This document shows positions 47,601-59,494 of a stretch of DNA of 64,000 nucleotides, piece after piece (within the stretch, counting starts at the first letter, position 1; each line of letters opens with the position of its first letter). Origin of the DNA: Tetmemena sp. SeJ-2015 (taxonomy: Eukaryota; Ciliophora; Spirotrichea; Sporadotrichida; Oxytrichidae); NCBI GenBank assembly GCA_027382625.1, contig JAJKFJ010022430.1, positions 17,102-81,101 on the forward strand, given 5' to 3'. The notes below the pieces were generated by a model. That model was not told the origin of the DNA. It did no database searches and saw only the letters and a program-made list of their open reading frames with translations. A program made the position numbers and the translations under genes.

Positions 47601-50600
47601 AATAAAGAAGACCTTGAGCTTGACATCTAAGATGTCACCTTCCTCCTCACTCTCTTATAATGCCAAATAGTTCTTGTTGTAGAAGAAAATATTGCTAAAA
47701 TTTAACTTTAAACATGACAAGCTTACTGTAAGAATATCAAGTTCCTTTGTTGTACAGCGTACTTTATAATCATCTCATCCAGTTGTGTGGGGTATCTTGC
47801 TACTATCAAAGCCGACACCCTGTCTTCTCCCTTGCTAATAATATTCTTGAGTAGGTTGGTGTTGAAACTGATGGCCAGCTATGATAATAATTAGCATGTT
47901 TGAGCAATCTTGTTGATTTGGAAGATGGTCCTAAACAAGCTCTCAAAATAATAAGTAATATCACTTACTCATATCAAAGACTTGTTTCTCTTGTCATCTG
48001 TGTTTTGAGAATATAGGATACCCATCTATGTTATAGTTTAATCATCGTCCAAACTGACTGAGAGCTCATCGTCATCTTCCTCATTTCTGGCTTTTTCATC
48101 ATCGTTCGAGTCAAAACTATTCCTCATTATTAACATGAATAATAATAAATTTAGTTTCTGAGACTGGACCATCAGCTCTTCCTTCAAATAAAAATTGAAT
48201 AATCTTTATATCTTTAATTTCTATAATCTTTTGTATTTTTGAGCATCTTCAGTGAGAGTATTTCTGAAGATAGGAAGTAACAAAATGATGAGGAAGGAGA
48301 TGGTCTCCCAGAGCATCTTAAACAGTGTGATCGTCACTTTGGAGATGGAGGTTATCACCAGGAAATAACTGAAGAATCACAAATTACTGAAATTACAGAT
48401 GTTTCATTATTCATTTTATGAATCTGAGCCACGCGAACACCAGCACTACGATCTAAATAAAGAGGAATTATTTTTTATTATTTTTATTATTATTGATCAT
48501 GTAGTAGTCTAGGAACCACTTCTTCCTTTCGTTTAGCAGCTGCGCTGGAGATGCATTCAATCAAAAATTGATCATAGAAAAAATTTATATATTTTTTTTA
48601 GGATTGCCGATGACGTTGAAGGCGAGGATGTTGACGAAGCCACACAGCAGGTCGAACATGACCCACAAGTCGAAACTTATTCTCCTTCGAGAGAAGTAGT
48701 TACAAACCACAATGATGAACTTTCATTTTTAATTAGTTGTAGACGACTCGCCCACAGAAGGAGAAAAAGTAGGAGACGGATAAGATAGTGCCCAGCTAGT
48801 TGTAGAACTTGTAGGTTTCCAAGATACTAATCCATACATATACTATCACTCTATCCTCCTCAGAAGCAGCAGTGGACAATTTTATTAAAAGGAATAATTG
48901 ATTTTATTATGAGTGGCATAGACCCTCTGGTTAAACAGACTCAGGTAGGAGTAGTTGATATACTGGAAGGCGATCACTAAAACAGCTGCACAAAAGAAGT
49001 CTCTCAAACATTCAAATAAATCACATACCATATTTATGTAGTCTCTGCAAAAGAGGACAAGGATGGACTCCTCCCTGAACTTCTTCTGGTAGATGAAGTT
49101 GTACTCTTCGATGTTGGGCTTGAACTTAGAGCCCATGATCTCCCCCATGGTGATCTCCACTCCCTTCACCTGCTTCACCTCGTGGTTTACGAGATACTGC
49201 ATGCGGGAGAAGTGTTGTGACTTGCCGTCGATCATCTGCGAGTCCTTGCCCTCCCAGATCTTATCCAGCAGGAACTTCAGCTTATTCTTCACAATGAATT
49301 TCATAATCGCGTTGTCAGTGACTAAAGATATATATGTATGTGTGCATGTATATATCTGACTATGTTGAGGACGCTCCTGTCTTTGAAATCCTTCTCCATG
49401 AAAATCTGCTCAACGTCTTCGAACTGCATTGACTCCAAGACAATACGGCCTAACTCCTCCTACCTAACGATGATCTCGTTGCACTCCGTATCCAAGTAAT
49501 TGAAGTCTAGAGTAATTGACTTACACATTAAATAACTTACGAAGTTTGATCTACTTAAGAAACTGGATCATCAAGGCCAGGGTCATGATAGGATTCAAAA
49601 CCTCAATATAAGAAAGTGAGAATGAGTTGAGTATAATTAATTTCTATACTTATAATAATGCGAGCCAAACTCGAAATTACTCAAAAATAACTACACATCA
49701 TAAATTAGTTTCATTTTGACTTTACTAGAGAAGTATCGAAGTTAATTGTGGAGGTTAAAAAAAAATTAATTAAGAACTTTGAGTACATATTATTTAAATT
49801 TTTATTCTTTTGAGAATAAAGCGAACGAATCACTTTTAAAATTTTTACAGCCTTGCTAATGCATACTGCTCTTATTCTTCACTTCTTCGAGCTTAACAGA
49901 AGTTATTCGAAACTAAAATTCGGTAAACAGAAGAGGCTTTCGCTATTTTCTGGGCTAAATGATAACTTAGAAATCATTGCGACGCTATCTGAGGCTAATC
50001 ATAGAAGCCTAACAACACTCAAATACAGAATTTATTCGATTTCAGGAGAGGTGAGCCTAATACCACAAATTGAGAGAACCAAGATGAAGAAATATTGCTG
50101 AGGGTCGTTAATCGTAGGTGATTAACTGTCAAAATCTTAACTTAAAGTGATTGACGTGTTTGATAACCTTAACCTTTGATTGAGGAAGCCGGCTCTCTAT
50201 ATATGGGGTAAGGTTTGGGTCTGCAATAAGATCGCGAGGCGAGCTAGTTTCCATGGCTGAGGATAAGGAGGTTAGAAATCTCCGAACTTGCACTTGAGAT
50301 ATCTTAATGTAGGCTATAAAATGCTTTCCTAGTTATAGAAGTGATTGAGTCGGGATTCAAACTCATTTAACAGTTAATTTCTGACCATACTTTGGAGTTT
50401 TAGGTTTTATATTGTAGGTGATAAGCATGTAGTTTGTGTCCAGATTTGGAGTGATCACTTGTTTCTCCTATTTGTGAAATCACTAGAACGATTATGACTA
50501 CACTTGAAATGTATTCTTACTGAAGCTAAGATATTTCATTTTCTGAAATCAGTGAACAAAAGCAGATTTAATGGATAGAGCAATTTAGAATATGAAGACA

Positions 50601-53158
50601 TCTTGTGTCTATAATCTCTCCATGACCCAGTGAGTGAGTTCTTCGCTGTGCATATAATCAGAGTCGAAGTACTGATTCCTGAGTGCGTTCTTTAAAAAGT
50701 ACTGCTTCTCCTGCACCACACAGTAAAAGAAAAAATCCCAGTCAGAGAACTGATAGTAGTTTTATAACTATCAACTATAAATTGTGGTGAGCCTATCTCG
50801 CAAAGTAGTCTGAGGACGTTTCCTCTCCCATCAAACTTCCAACTCATGATGTTAGAGAGTAGGAACTCCGCATCATGGAAATCAAACTACTGGTGCACTA
50901 ATCTCATCAAGTCCTCGATAAAGAATACTGGAAGCAATTTGTTGCTCACTCTCAGAGTCATCAAACTTAAGAGGTGCCAAATAAACTCATCAGCAAACTT
51001 CTTCTCCGAGGTTAAGGCCAATCTTGAGCACTATGCTTGGCTAGCTCTGATTTGAGAATTGTCTTCATCTTGTTGATATGATGAGTTTCACTATGATAAA
51101 CAAGGTTATTGACAATTAGCTTACTTGAATAGCGATTTAGGTGGCTCTGTAAATGCCTGTGCCTTGTCATCCTTCTCAAGAGTCTTGTTTCTTCTCTATC
51201 AGTGTATGTTTTGAGACTCCTCTATTCCCTTTTTAGTTTTCTACTTTGGCTTGGCTTTGAAATTTTTGGTTGAATCAACATCCTAGCATGTTATTTCTAG
51301 ATTAAAGAGTCAAAGTTAAGTACTGGGTTGGCATTACTGGACTTCTGCTTTTTCTGATTCTTACTCTTGTTGGATTTCTCATCTGAGGAACTGCCCTTCT
51401 TCTTTGTAGATCTCTCGTCCAGAGATGTCTGAGACTGATAAATAAGCTAGCATCTTGTTTACAATCTGCCTTTATAAATTTCTTTTGCTCTTCCTTCTTC
51501 TATGCCTTGTGAGAATACTGATTCTAGTTGATCTGCGTTACACCCTGGAGATGGCGCTTGGTGGGGTTGACGTTCTACTCGTACACGTTCATCAGCTTCC
51601 ACACTATTATTCTCAACAGCTTGTACTTTCTCATAAATAATGAATCACTATAAAGAGTATACTTTTTGTAGAAGGTATTAGCGGTTTTAATCTGGTTGTT
51701 CTGGAGAGCCAGGAAGAACCCTAGCAGCGACTTGTTCCAGAGCTCCTCCGCCTATGCTTCCTTATCTAATGACTTTTGGAGCTTGTATTGTTGCTGACTA
51801 TAAACCAATTAAATTAAAAATTATTGTTAAGTTTAAAGATTGAAGGCGTTATAAGGTAGAGGTTCATAAATATAGAAGCGAAAATTTTTGAAGAGTAGAT
51901 ATCTATCCCAGTGGATACAAATAAAATAAATTGGAAATAAGAAAGAAACATCTGGAATTATATTTAAGCTAATAATAATTTATGCAGGTGGGTGGAAACT
52001 TACATAACTGCCTGGGTGTCACCGTCGAAAGCCGCTCTCAGGTAAGGGTCGATGATGTCAGAAGATATTATCATAATCAAAACAAATGAATGAATCATTA
52101 TAATTAATTGTGCACTTATTATCCTAGAAACTCATAGGTTAGACAATTAAATTTATATAAAGAACATAAAAAACTTATGTTGTATCTGGCCTAATAAATT
52201 CCTAAATTTGGATACTTTTTGAAATTTTTATTTAAGAAAATAAGCCATATATTAGTAAGTGGGAGATGGTGTTGTTGTTGTGTTGACTTACATGGAGTAT
52301 ATATTTGATTTTTATTTTCCAAAGTTGTCTAGCTGATTGTTGGACCTGTTTATCCTCTCGCTTTTGGGGTTAAATTTAATCTCCAATTATAAGAAGAAGA
52401 GAAAAAGATTAAAATTCTCATTTAATAAACACAGAAGTAAGATAGGATGAGAATTAATTATTATTTTTTAAAATCCACTCTCTCAAAGTCACCTTCAATT
52501 TTAAAGATAAAAAATTAATTTACTAAATTAAGTGCATGCTTTCATAAAGAGCGAATATTTATTCTGATTTTTCATTTCGAAAAATAATCATGAAAACAAT
52601 TATAAATTAAAAAGTAATTTTGATTCTTTGTAGCTAGAATTTTGAGGATCAAGAACATTTTTGGCTTAAGGGGAAGGAGGATACGGGTTTTAGAATCCAA
52701 TATAAAACTGAACCCCATTTATAATTATATAAATAAATCATCAATTATAAATTTGTAATTTTAAAAGAAGATTTACAGAAATATTAAATTAATCTGTAAA
52801 AAGCATTCAATTTCACTTATGAAATGAAAAAGTAATCTAGTCAAAAATCAAAATATATTCATCATAAAAATCATACATATAAAGTTCAAAAATTGTTTTT
52901 ATTCATTTCTATAAGTTTAATTATGCATGAGAAAAGAAAAAATCTTTATGCATTTTATAAAAGTAGAGTACGAAATTATTTATAATTTTGTTTAAGTATC
53001 ATTCAGATTAAGATAACTTGAATAATTAAAAAAGGGATAGATTGTTAGCCGTCGCCGGCATTGTCATCTTCCTGCTTGTCCTCCAGGTCCATGTTCCTTC
53101 TTTGCTCTTCGAGGGCATAGTTATTGCCCACTTCTTTGAAAGAACTCGCCGAGTACAT
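44652..53158 (-). CDS. TRP/polycystin-like cation channel
   Basis: Long intron-rich gene, TGA 44652-44654. The first exon may begin at ATG 53156-53158 (MYSASSFKEVGNNY); small exons follow at about 52310-52400 and 52010-52068 (SDIIDPYLRAAFDGDTQAVM then GTAAGT). Soluble helical exons lie at 50570-51800. Exons at 49380-49590 and 48890-49310 (KDRSVLNIVTDNA, KFLLDKIWEGKDS) resemble the linker before the membrane domain of ciliate TRP-like channels. Membrane segments are spread over 46570-49060. The pore/S6 region (46985-47180) reads RALIDYFFANYPYREMG, then FSNIFLLNYLVAILTTVY, a typical TRP/ion-transport S6. The cytosolic tail is charged and helical (44652-46500). A break near 45872 is a 5-T run where 6 would keep frame. 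About 49650-50560 shows no certain exon, so this could be two genes. Confidence 0.55.
49650..50560. other. region without recognisable exon inside the channel locus
   Basis: No family-recognisable coding sequence. On the minus strand about 50040-50480 is open for about 145 codons, but the composition is not convincing. A plus-strand 82-codon frame at 49853-50101 is equally weak. It could be a long intron, an intergenic gap separating two genes, or rapidly evolving exon sequence. Confidence 0.35.
52070..53040. other. AT-rich intronic/intergenic stretch
   Basis: Very AT-rich apart from one short exon candidate on the minus strand (about 52310-52400, ERINRSNNQLDNFG, followed by a GTAAGTCAAC donor). 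The stretch 52440-53030 shows no coding signal. Confidence 0.45.
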
Positions 53159-53316
53159 TTTCTTCTCTAATTCACTTTAAATTATTATTAAGCCTAATTA
53201 ACCTCACCAGTGGATCATTCACCCAATCATTTACTCGCAGCTTCAATCCTCACCCACATGAATATGCTCATTTAATCAATTAGAGAAATAAAGTTTAGAC
53301 AAATTATGTTGCAGCC

Positions 53317-55002
53317 TCAATTGAGAACAACTTGAAGTTCCACCTAGTGCTTCTAGCGTGAATAGAAAACTCCTCCTATTAAAGCAAGGACTATGATGTT
53401 TAAGAGCAATATGATTCCATTTATCATCTTCTTGTTCCATTTCAGATTCTATAGCTTCTTCTAGTATTCCTCATACTCCTTCTTCACTTGAGTGAGTTCA
53501 TCCTCTGTGCGTTGATGAAGAATCCTCTATCTCTCCAACTCCTTATCTTTTTGGAAATCCTGCTTGCTAGTTATGGCTACTTGATTTTCAAGTAGATGTA
53601 CTTCCTCCATGGTAAGAGTCAGACTCTACTCGTAGTTTGCCCTTATCTTAGCCGCTCTCAACTCTTCCTCTTGTATCTGCAACTCAATTTCTAACAGCTC
53701 TCTTTCTTTGGCGTGCAACTAAATGTCAAGCTGCATCTCTTCTCTCTCAAAATCAAATCCGTCCCCAATCAATGAAATTATAAATCTCTTATGCATTATA
53801 AATTGAATACATATCCTGCTTTAAATGACTTGAGCCACTCCACTGATGTTATTTTCAACTTTCTGATGCTGAGCCAAATCCTGCTCCTTCTTATTGAGAG
53901 CAATCTAGAATATCTTGAGTGACTGCTCTCCCTCAATCTACTTCTTAACTCTGCCGCGCAATCTCTCCAGTTCATTTACTAACTCCAATTCCTTGTCATG
54001 AAGCTTGATGAGTTAATCCCGCAAACTATCTACCTTTTGCATATTTTACTCATTCTGTTCATCAGTACTGGCTATGCTTTAATTCAGCTGTTGCATCTTT
54101 GCCTACTCTTCCCTAATCTTTATGCGGTAGCCGTCTGTGCGCATCACAAACTCCTGGAATATCACAAACAGATCCTCATTTCGGAATTTGAAAGTTATCC
54201 TCTCAAAATCCATTACAATAAAATGGAAAGCTTATCATTTTTGAAGATGATTTTTATCCGCTCTCATTTTCATCACATCTGCTTTGATATTTGAAATCTC
54301 CAGAAAGGAAAGCGTCTTATCTGCAAACCGCTACTTCAGCAACAATAGTCTTTGCTATCTGGCAAGCTACTCCTTATAAATCCTCTTCATCTAATTCAGC
54401 TTCTACTCTGTGACTTGCTTCTTAAAGCCTTGGTGTATTCTAATGACTTGGGACCTATCTCCAGTAGACCTCTTATTCATTTCATAAATCTAGTCTAACT
54501 TTCTAGCTTGAGCACCGCTCAGTCTCTAAAATAAAAGCTACTCTCTGAACAAGTTCTAAGTCTCTTGGAGAACCTATTCATTGTATGCGAAGTCGGCGAT
54601 GGTTTTTCGGCAAATAAAATACTTATACGTTGGTGTAAATAATTTACAACCTTGTATGATTAAAGGTATAGAGGCTTTGATAGTTTTGAACTTGAAATAG
54701 GATATTTTAGTTTTTTAGCTGAGACGATGTATCCTATCTGATACTTTGGTTTTAGCATTTTTCAAGGTGTTAATCTTGGCGGCGAGTGCATCCTTCTCAG
54801 TCTTAAATTTAGTTATCTGCTCTTGGTGAGAGGACTTGATGGACTGGACATTTTTAGCAATTTACTCTAGTTCAATCTTCTTTTGGGATATTTTGGCTTT
54901 GAGCATGTCTATCAGCTGTTGCAAAGCCTCTTGCTCAGGATCTTGCTATTTCATCTAGGGATCTTGAGCTTGCTAGTTGTTCTATTACATCTAAGCTTCC
55001 AT
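53317..55002 (-). CDS. coiled-coil protein with C-terminal transmembrane anchor
   Basis: Minus-strand gene, ATG 55000-55002 and TGA 53317-53319, about 500 codons with two to three introns (near 54600-54720, 54200-54240 and 53790-53820). It is almost wholly heptad-like coiled coil, rich in Gln, Glu, Lys and Leu (for example LIDMLKAKISQKKIELEQI, QAKMQQLNQSIASTDEQNE). It ends in a single hydrophobic segment, MINGIILLLNIIVLALIGGVFY (53355-53420), followed by about 13 polar residues. This is the layout of tail-anchored tethers or golgin-like proteins. Many Gln codons are TAA/TAG. No family assignment. Confidence 0.65.
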
Positions 55003-55353
55003 TGTTAATTCCTAATTAGCTCTTTATTTATATTATATCACATAAAATTAATTAGTTAATTCAAATTCAATTGATAACATTTTATCATAAAGTTAAAGGA
55101 TGACAACACAATAAAATATTAATTATTAATAAAAACAAGCAGATTTATTGCAGATTTAGCTTCAAATTTACACTTATTCTATATTTCATTTCCATTAACA
55201 CCAAGAAATGAAGTAATAAAGGTCAGCAATACTAATAAACTCTTTGAATTCATTCTCTGAGAATAGAATTACCCTCCAATAAAAATAGATATCGCATTCT
55301 TATATTATACATATTGCTTTACACTTAAATTGAAAGCAAGTACAAAAGCACTT

Positions 55354-56483
55354 TCACTTCACGTTCAAGAATATGACAATGCAGGTTAGGTCAGCACAAG
55401 TGTCCTCTTCTTCCTTAATCCATAACTTATAAGCCTCTTTGACCAAAGTCTCTGCCGCTGCTTGTGAATTCTTTTACTCGTAGAAGGGCTGAACAATTTT
55501 GGCAACATCCATATTCTGCAAAAACTCGCATACTCCATTATTAGCAAGCACTAAGAACTTATCTTAGGAAGTAAGCTATATCTCCTTAATATCTGGATTA
55601 GCAGTCACACCCGCTTGAATAGCTACCTGGTTTCCAAATGCTCTGGTCATAGTGAGACCTGGTATATTTTCATCTTTTAGCCATACTCTTAAAGGGCCCA
55701 GGGGGTTACCTTAAAAGTCCCTGAAATTGTCGATTCTTCCCCCTGCTTTGATGATTATCTCTGCTTCTTATTCATCCTCTGGCTTGTGATCTTTTGACAA
55801 AGCCTCACATTCAAGCTCTTTTTTGAAAATTAAGAGAACTATATCTAATCTTACAGTCGTCAATAACTAAATGACTTAAAACAAATATATTCATCAGATT
55901 TTTAAACTCAAGCGATAATGGCTCTTGAATCGCCCACATTCGCAATATAAACAAAGCTTCCCAAAACGAGCACACTGATGCAATTTGATCCACTAAGTAA
56001 GAAGCAGTTATCATTTTTAAGATTATTTTTTACCTATAACTGACATCGTTCACATTATTAAGAACTTCTTAATTCGTGTCAGAGAAACTCGCTTTTAAAG
56101 CTGAGAAAATCATTGAAGAATCTGGCTAAAGTGAAATTCCATTTTCCTATATGCTTTCTCTAAGATGTGTCTCTAAAATGATGGGAAGCCTTTCTTTGAT
56201 AAGCTCACTGACTTCTTTTCCGTGAACGCCATGTCCATCGCACACTGAAAAGAAGTGGCAATGTTTCAAGCCTAGGAATTTGGGGTTGAGGATGTAACTG
56301 TTCTAGCTCTCTCTGTCTTGATTACCTTACTTCACCCCAGTCTTTGTTGCAAAAGCGAATCTCGTAATCACATTTGAATGCAATTATCTGCAAATAAAAA
56401 TAAATGAAATTGTTTAAAAATATAATGCCTATTGTCAGTATTAATTAAGAATAGATAAAGGCTTGCTAAGTTTGTGAGTCCAT
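55354..56483 (-). CDS. PP2C-like protein, probable pseudophosphatase
   Basis: PPM/PP2C fold, minus strand, ATG about 56483 and TGA 55354-55356. Family motifs in order: GVKQGNQDRES, FFSVCDGHGVHGKEV (metal-binding Asp present), YIANVGDSRAIIA, ALSKDHKPEDEQEAEII...GGRI, PGLTMTRAFGN, FLVLANNGVCEFL and a terminal CADLTCIVIFL. In active enzymes the last three read FGD, (S/C)DG(V/I)W and DD/DN(I/M)T. Here the Asp residues are Asn, Asn and Ala, so two metal ligands (plus the FGD Asp) are missing and catalysis is doubtful. Introns: one before 56390 (TTTGCAG acceptor) and two around 56020 and 55830. A one-base ambiguity near 56345 affects the junction of the first ordered exons. The start is tentative. 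Confidence 0.85.
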
Positions 56484-56913
56484 TCTGTCTAGCGGCGGTT
56501 TCTTCTTTTACTTTATTTAATTGCCCTTGACAATTTAATTAAAAATATCCTCTTAGTTATCAGATTTAATTACTTGAATTATAAATATTTATAATTCAAA
56601 AGAAGATCCTTCTTTATTTAGTTCTATAAGACTAAACACGACGTAATAAATATAAGATTGATTATATTTTACCCTTATTTTGCTTTTTATCTTCATAAAT
56701 TCTTAGTAATTTTTACATTGAGATTATATATTGCCATAAATAGTAGAAGTAAGAAAAAAGATTGATTTTGATTTAAGTTTTAAGAATTATAAGCTTGAAT
56801 TAAGAAGAACATAGAGAGAGAGTCAAAGAGCGACTCTGCTACTTAAAGTCAAGCTAGCAAGTTTTGGTAAGGTTTCATGCTAGTTGACCATTGATTGATT
56901 GAAGTGTGGTGAC
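56484..56913. other. AT-rich intergenic region
   Basis: This region holds the upstream side of the PP2C-like gene and the 3' side of the NBR1-like gene, both on the minus strand. No coding signal or repeat seen. Confidence 0.4.
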
Positions 56914-59494
56914 TCACAACTCTTGCTGAGTAGGAGTGCCAGTTGACTTGTAGGCCAGGGCGAATGAGGAGTTGTCCAACAGATACTGGCAGGCAGCATT
57001 CTCATCGCACTTGAACTTCTTCAAGGCCTCTACACACTCGTCGAAAGTGCCCAGGTTAGCGTCAGCTAGGTTAATAGCTGCCTTGAAAAGTTGCTCTTGG
57101 TTCTCTGTGATGCGGACTTGCAAGTCTAGCACTTGGCCAAAGCTGTTGCCTTTGGGGCCGAAGAAAGCCAGCTGGAGCTTGAGCGCGTTCTCACCTTCCT
57201 CACTTGAGGGGTTGATATTCTGGGGGATCTGGATGGGAATGTTTAACTTGAAAGTTTGCATTCCTCTTACTTCCTGATCGATTGGAATATCGCCCACGAT
57301 GAGTTGGCTCGTACCCTTAAGCTGTGCTTGTCTATCGAGCAGCCCGATAAAGCTAGCACTTGGCCAAAGCTGTTGCCTTTGGGGCCGAAGAAAGCCAGCT
57401 GGAGCTTGAGCGCGTTCTCACCTTCCTCACTTGAGGGGTTGATATTCTGGGGGATCTGGATGGGAATGTTTAACTTGAAAGTTTGCATTCCTCTTACTTC
57501 CTGATCGATTGGAATATCGCCCACGATGAGTTGGCTCGTGCCCTTATGCTGTGCTTGTCTATCGAGCAGCCCGATAAAGCAACCTCTCTTCCAAGGCCAC
57601 TTGGTCTGGTTCTGAACTTCAATTGGAGCGTAAACTTAAAACACATGAGATGATCTAATCAATATCACAGCATCTGCTTTAGATGACTGAGCCTGGCTCT
57701 CCCTCGAGCTCTTCAAGAGGCTTGGAAATGAAGATGGCGCGGGCTTGAGACCACTTGGATCTCTCTTTGCCGAAGCCCCAGTCTTGCTCTTCGTTTCCTT
57801 CTGGTTTGCATCCTCCACCGAGGTAGGCCTTAGCCATGTCGATCCATTCACTCGAATTATAATAGCATTTTAGACTATAGTAGTAGTTCTCTATATTCTT
57901 ATTGAGAAGCGACTTACTTGAGGTGAGGGTTCTGTTGGAAGAACTCATTGGCTCTCCATCTGCCGCCTCTGCAGCCTCTTCCACCTCTCCAGCCTCTATG
58001 TCCATGGTGACCATGATGGCCGTGGTGGTGATGAGGATGTTCTTATTGAGAATCTTCTTCAGGCTCCTCTTCATACTCCTCTTCCTTTTGTTCTTGGAAG
58101 GCTTAGGCATGTTGATGCTTGAGCTCATCGATGATGTTCTTAGCTTCTTCGTCCTCATTGAAGGCAGCGAGGATAACCTTAGGTGCGTTCTCAGGTCTTT
58201 GGATTTTGATGAAGGGGTGCTCATGGCCGAGTCTCTCCTCGCAAATCTCGCAGTAATCGAAGTTCTTGCACACGCAACACTTGTATCTCACACCCATGAT
58301 GGGAGCAGCACCACAACCATCGCAAGCAACTCTCTCGTGGATGGCTACTGCCTTGGGATTAGGTTGGCTGGCAGTTGCTGAGGGATTCTGTTGTTAGCCG
58401 TTAGAATTCTGAGGAACACCCTTCTCAAAGACTTAACCAAGTTCTTTAAACTTGATCAGGTTCTCGAAGATGTGAGGAGCAGAGGACTCCAATTCCTTCA
58501 TGATCAAGCATCTGAGTGCCTTTCTTGGAGGCAGTCCGGATTTTTTGGCCATGCACTTTTGTTTGGGTCGCTCTTCGTCCGCTGAGGAGTTAGCAGAGTC
58601 TTCTGAGTCGCTGTCAGAAAGTTTGGGGATAGTTTGGATCTCAGTGGCAGCAGTGCGAGCTGTCTTCACCTCTTCCTTGACCTCTTCAGCTGCTTTGAGG
58701 ACTTTCTTAACAGTCTTCTTGAGGGTCTTGGCTTCTTTCTTAGCCAACTTATCTTCCTTCTTGGCAGCCTTTTCTTTTAGCTTTTTTTCTTTCTTTTCCT
58801 TCTTGGCCTTTGCCTCGATTGCAGCAGTCTCAGGTTTTATCGGCTTAGCAAAAAAAAAATAAAATTTAGCAATATTGTAAAGAAAGGAATGAAGTTTAAA
58901 AAAAATTATTACGGGTATAGGTGCTGCAGTTTATAATGAAGCTAATAAAATTGGAGGAAAACTTAAGTAGCATTCTCAATTGGTCTCATGGATCTGGCCA
59001 AGCGCTAGATGCGGATTGATTCCGAGAGTGGCCGCTACTTTTTATTATAAATTCTCAACTATATTCTCCCGCTCATTTTAATTCTTTTGATCTTAAAATT
59101 ATATATGTGTGAATCTATGATTTATTTATAAAATAAACTCTGATTGGATTATAATAGCGAAGATTTGTGATTTGTTGAGGAGATCAGAAACCTCCTGAGG
59201 AGACTTGAACTCAACCAAGAGTTGCATCTTGCTGTTAAAGTTCTTCTCGGCCACTTGGTAGGCAACATACAAGTCATCATCATCAGAGACGTTAATGAGT
59301 TCGTTGTCAGTGTCCATGTACTTTATGCTGTAGTCTCTCAGGATGTTGCCAGTCGACTCCTGGATATATTGGAAGTTAAGGGGATCGCGGGCGTCCTTGA
59401 AGTGGGTCTCCACGAGCTGAGTGAGCTCTGCGAAGTTTTTGGGATTTTCTCTAAGGCGCTTGGCCTTGTTGTTCGTCTTTAACTTGACCTCCAT
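56914..59494 (-). CDS. NBR1/p62-like selective autophagy receptor (PB1-ZZ-FW-UBA)
   Basis: ATG 59492-59494, TGA 56914-56916. Domains in order: PB1 (59180-59494) with basic KLKTNNKAKRLRE and acidic DTDNELINVSDDDDL clusters; a Lys/Glu-rich helix and acidic SDSDSEDS linker (58540-58840); ZZ zinc finger (58200-58340: CDGCG, RYKCCVCKNFDYCEICE, HEHPF); a His/Gly/Arg stretch (57930-58030, HHHHGHHGHHGHRGWRGGRG); an NBR1-type FW domain (57130-57640: NQTKWPWKRGC, AFFGPKGNSFG); and UBA (56930-57060: FDECVEALKKFKCDENAACQYLLD). By family knowledge, PB1 polymerises, UBA binds ubiquitin, and the whole links cargo to autophagosomes. Introns lie about 58850-59010, 57860-57915 and 57610-57660. A 227-bp tandem duplication (57126-57579) shifts the frame and, as written, ends the protein at 57267 before the UBA. 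One copy alone gives the full architecture. Confidence 0.85.
57126..57579. repeat. 227-bp tandem duplication inside the FW-domain exon
   Basis: Two adjacent copies, 57126-57352 and 57353-57579, differ at two positions (GTACCCTTAAG versus GTGCCCTTATG). The period is 227 bp, not a multiple of three, so the duplication breaks the reading frame. The copy boundary shares only CTAGC. It is either a real recent duplication or an assembly duplication. Confidence 0.9.

Noticed and set aside
49853..50101. 82-codon plus-strand ORF
   Set aside because: Composition is not protein-like and no homology was recognised; TGA-only stops make chance ORFs of this size common.
50330..50420. tRNA T-arm-like sequence around GGGATTCAAACTC
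   Set aside because: No matching acceptor, D-arm or anticodon arm could be folded around it on either strand.
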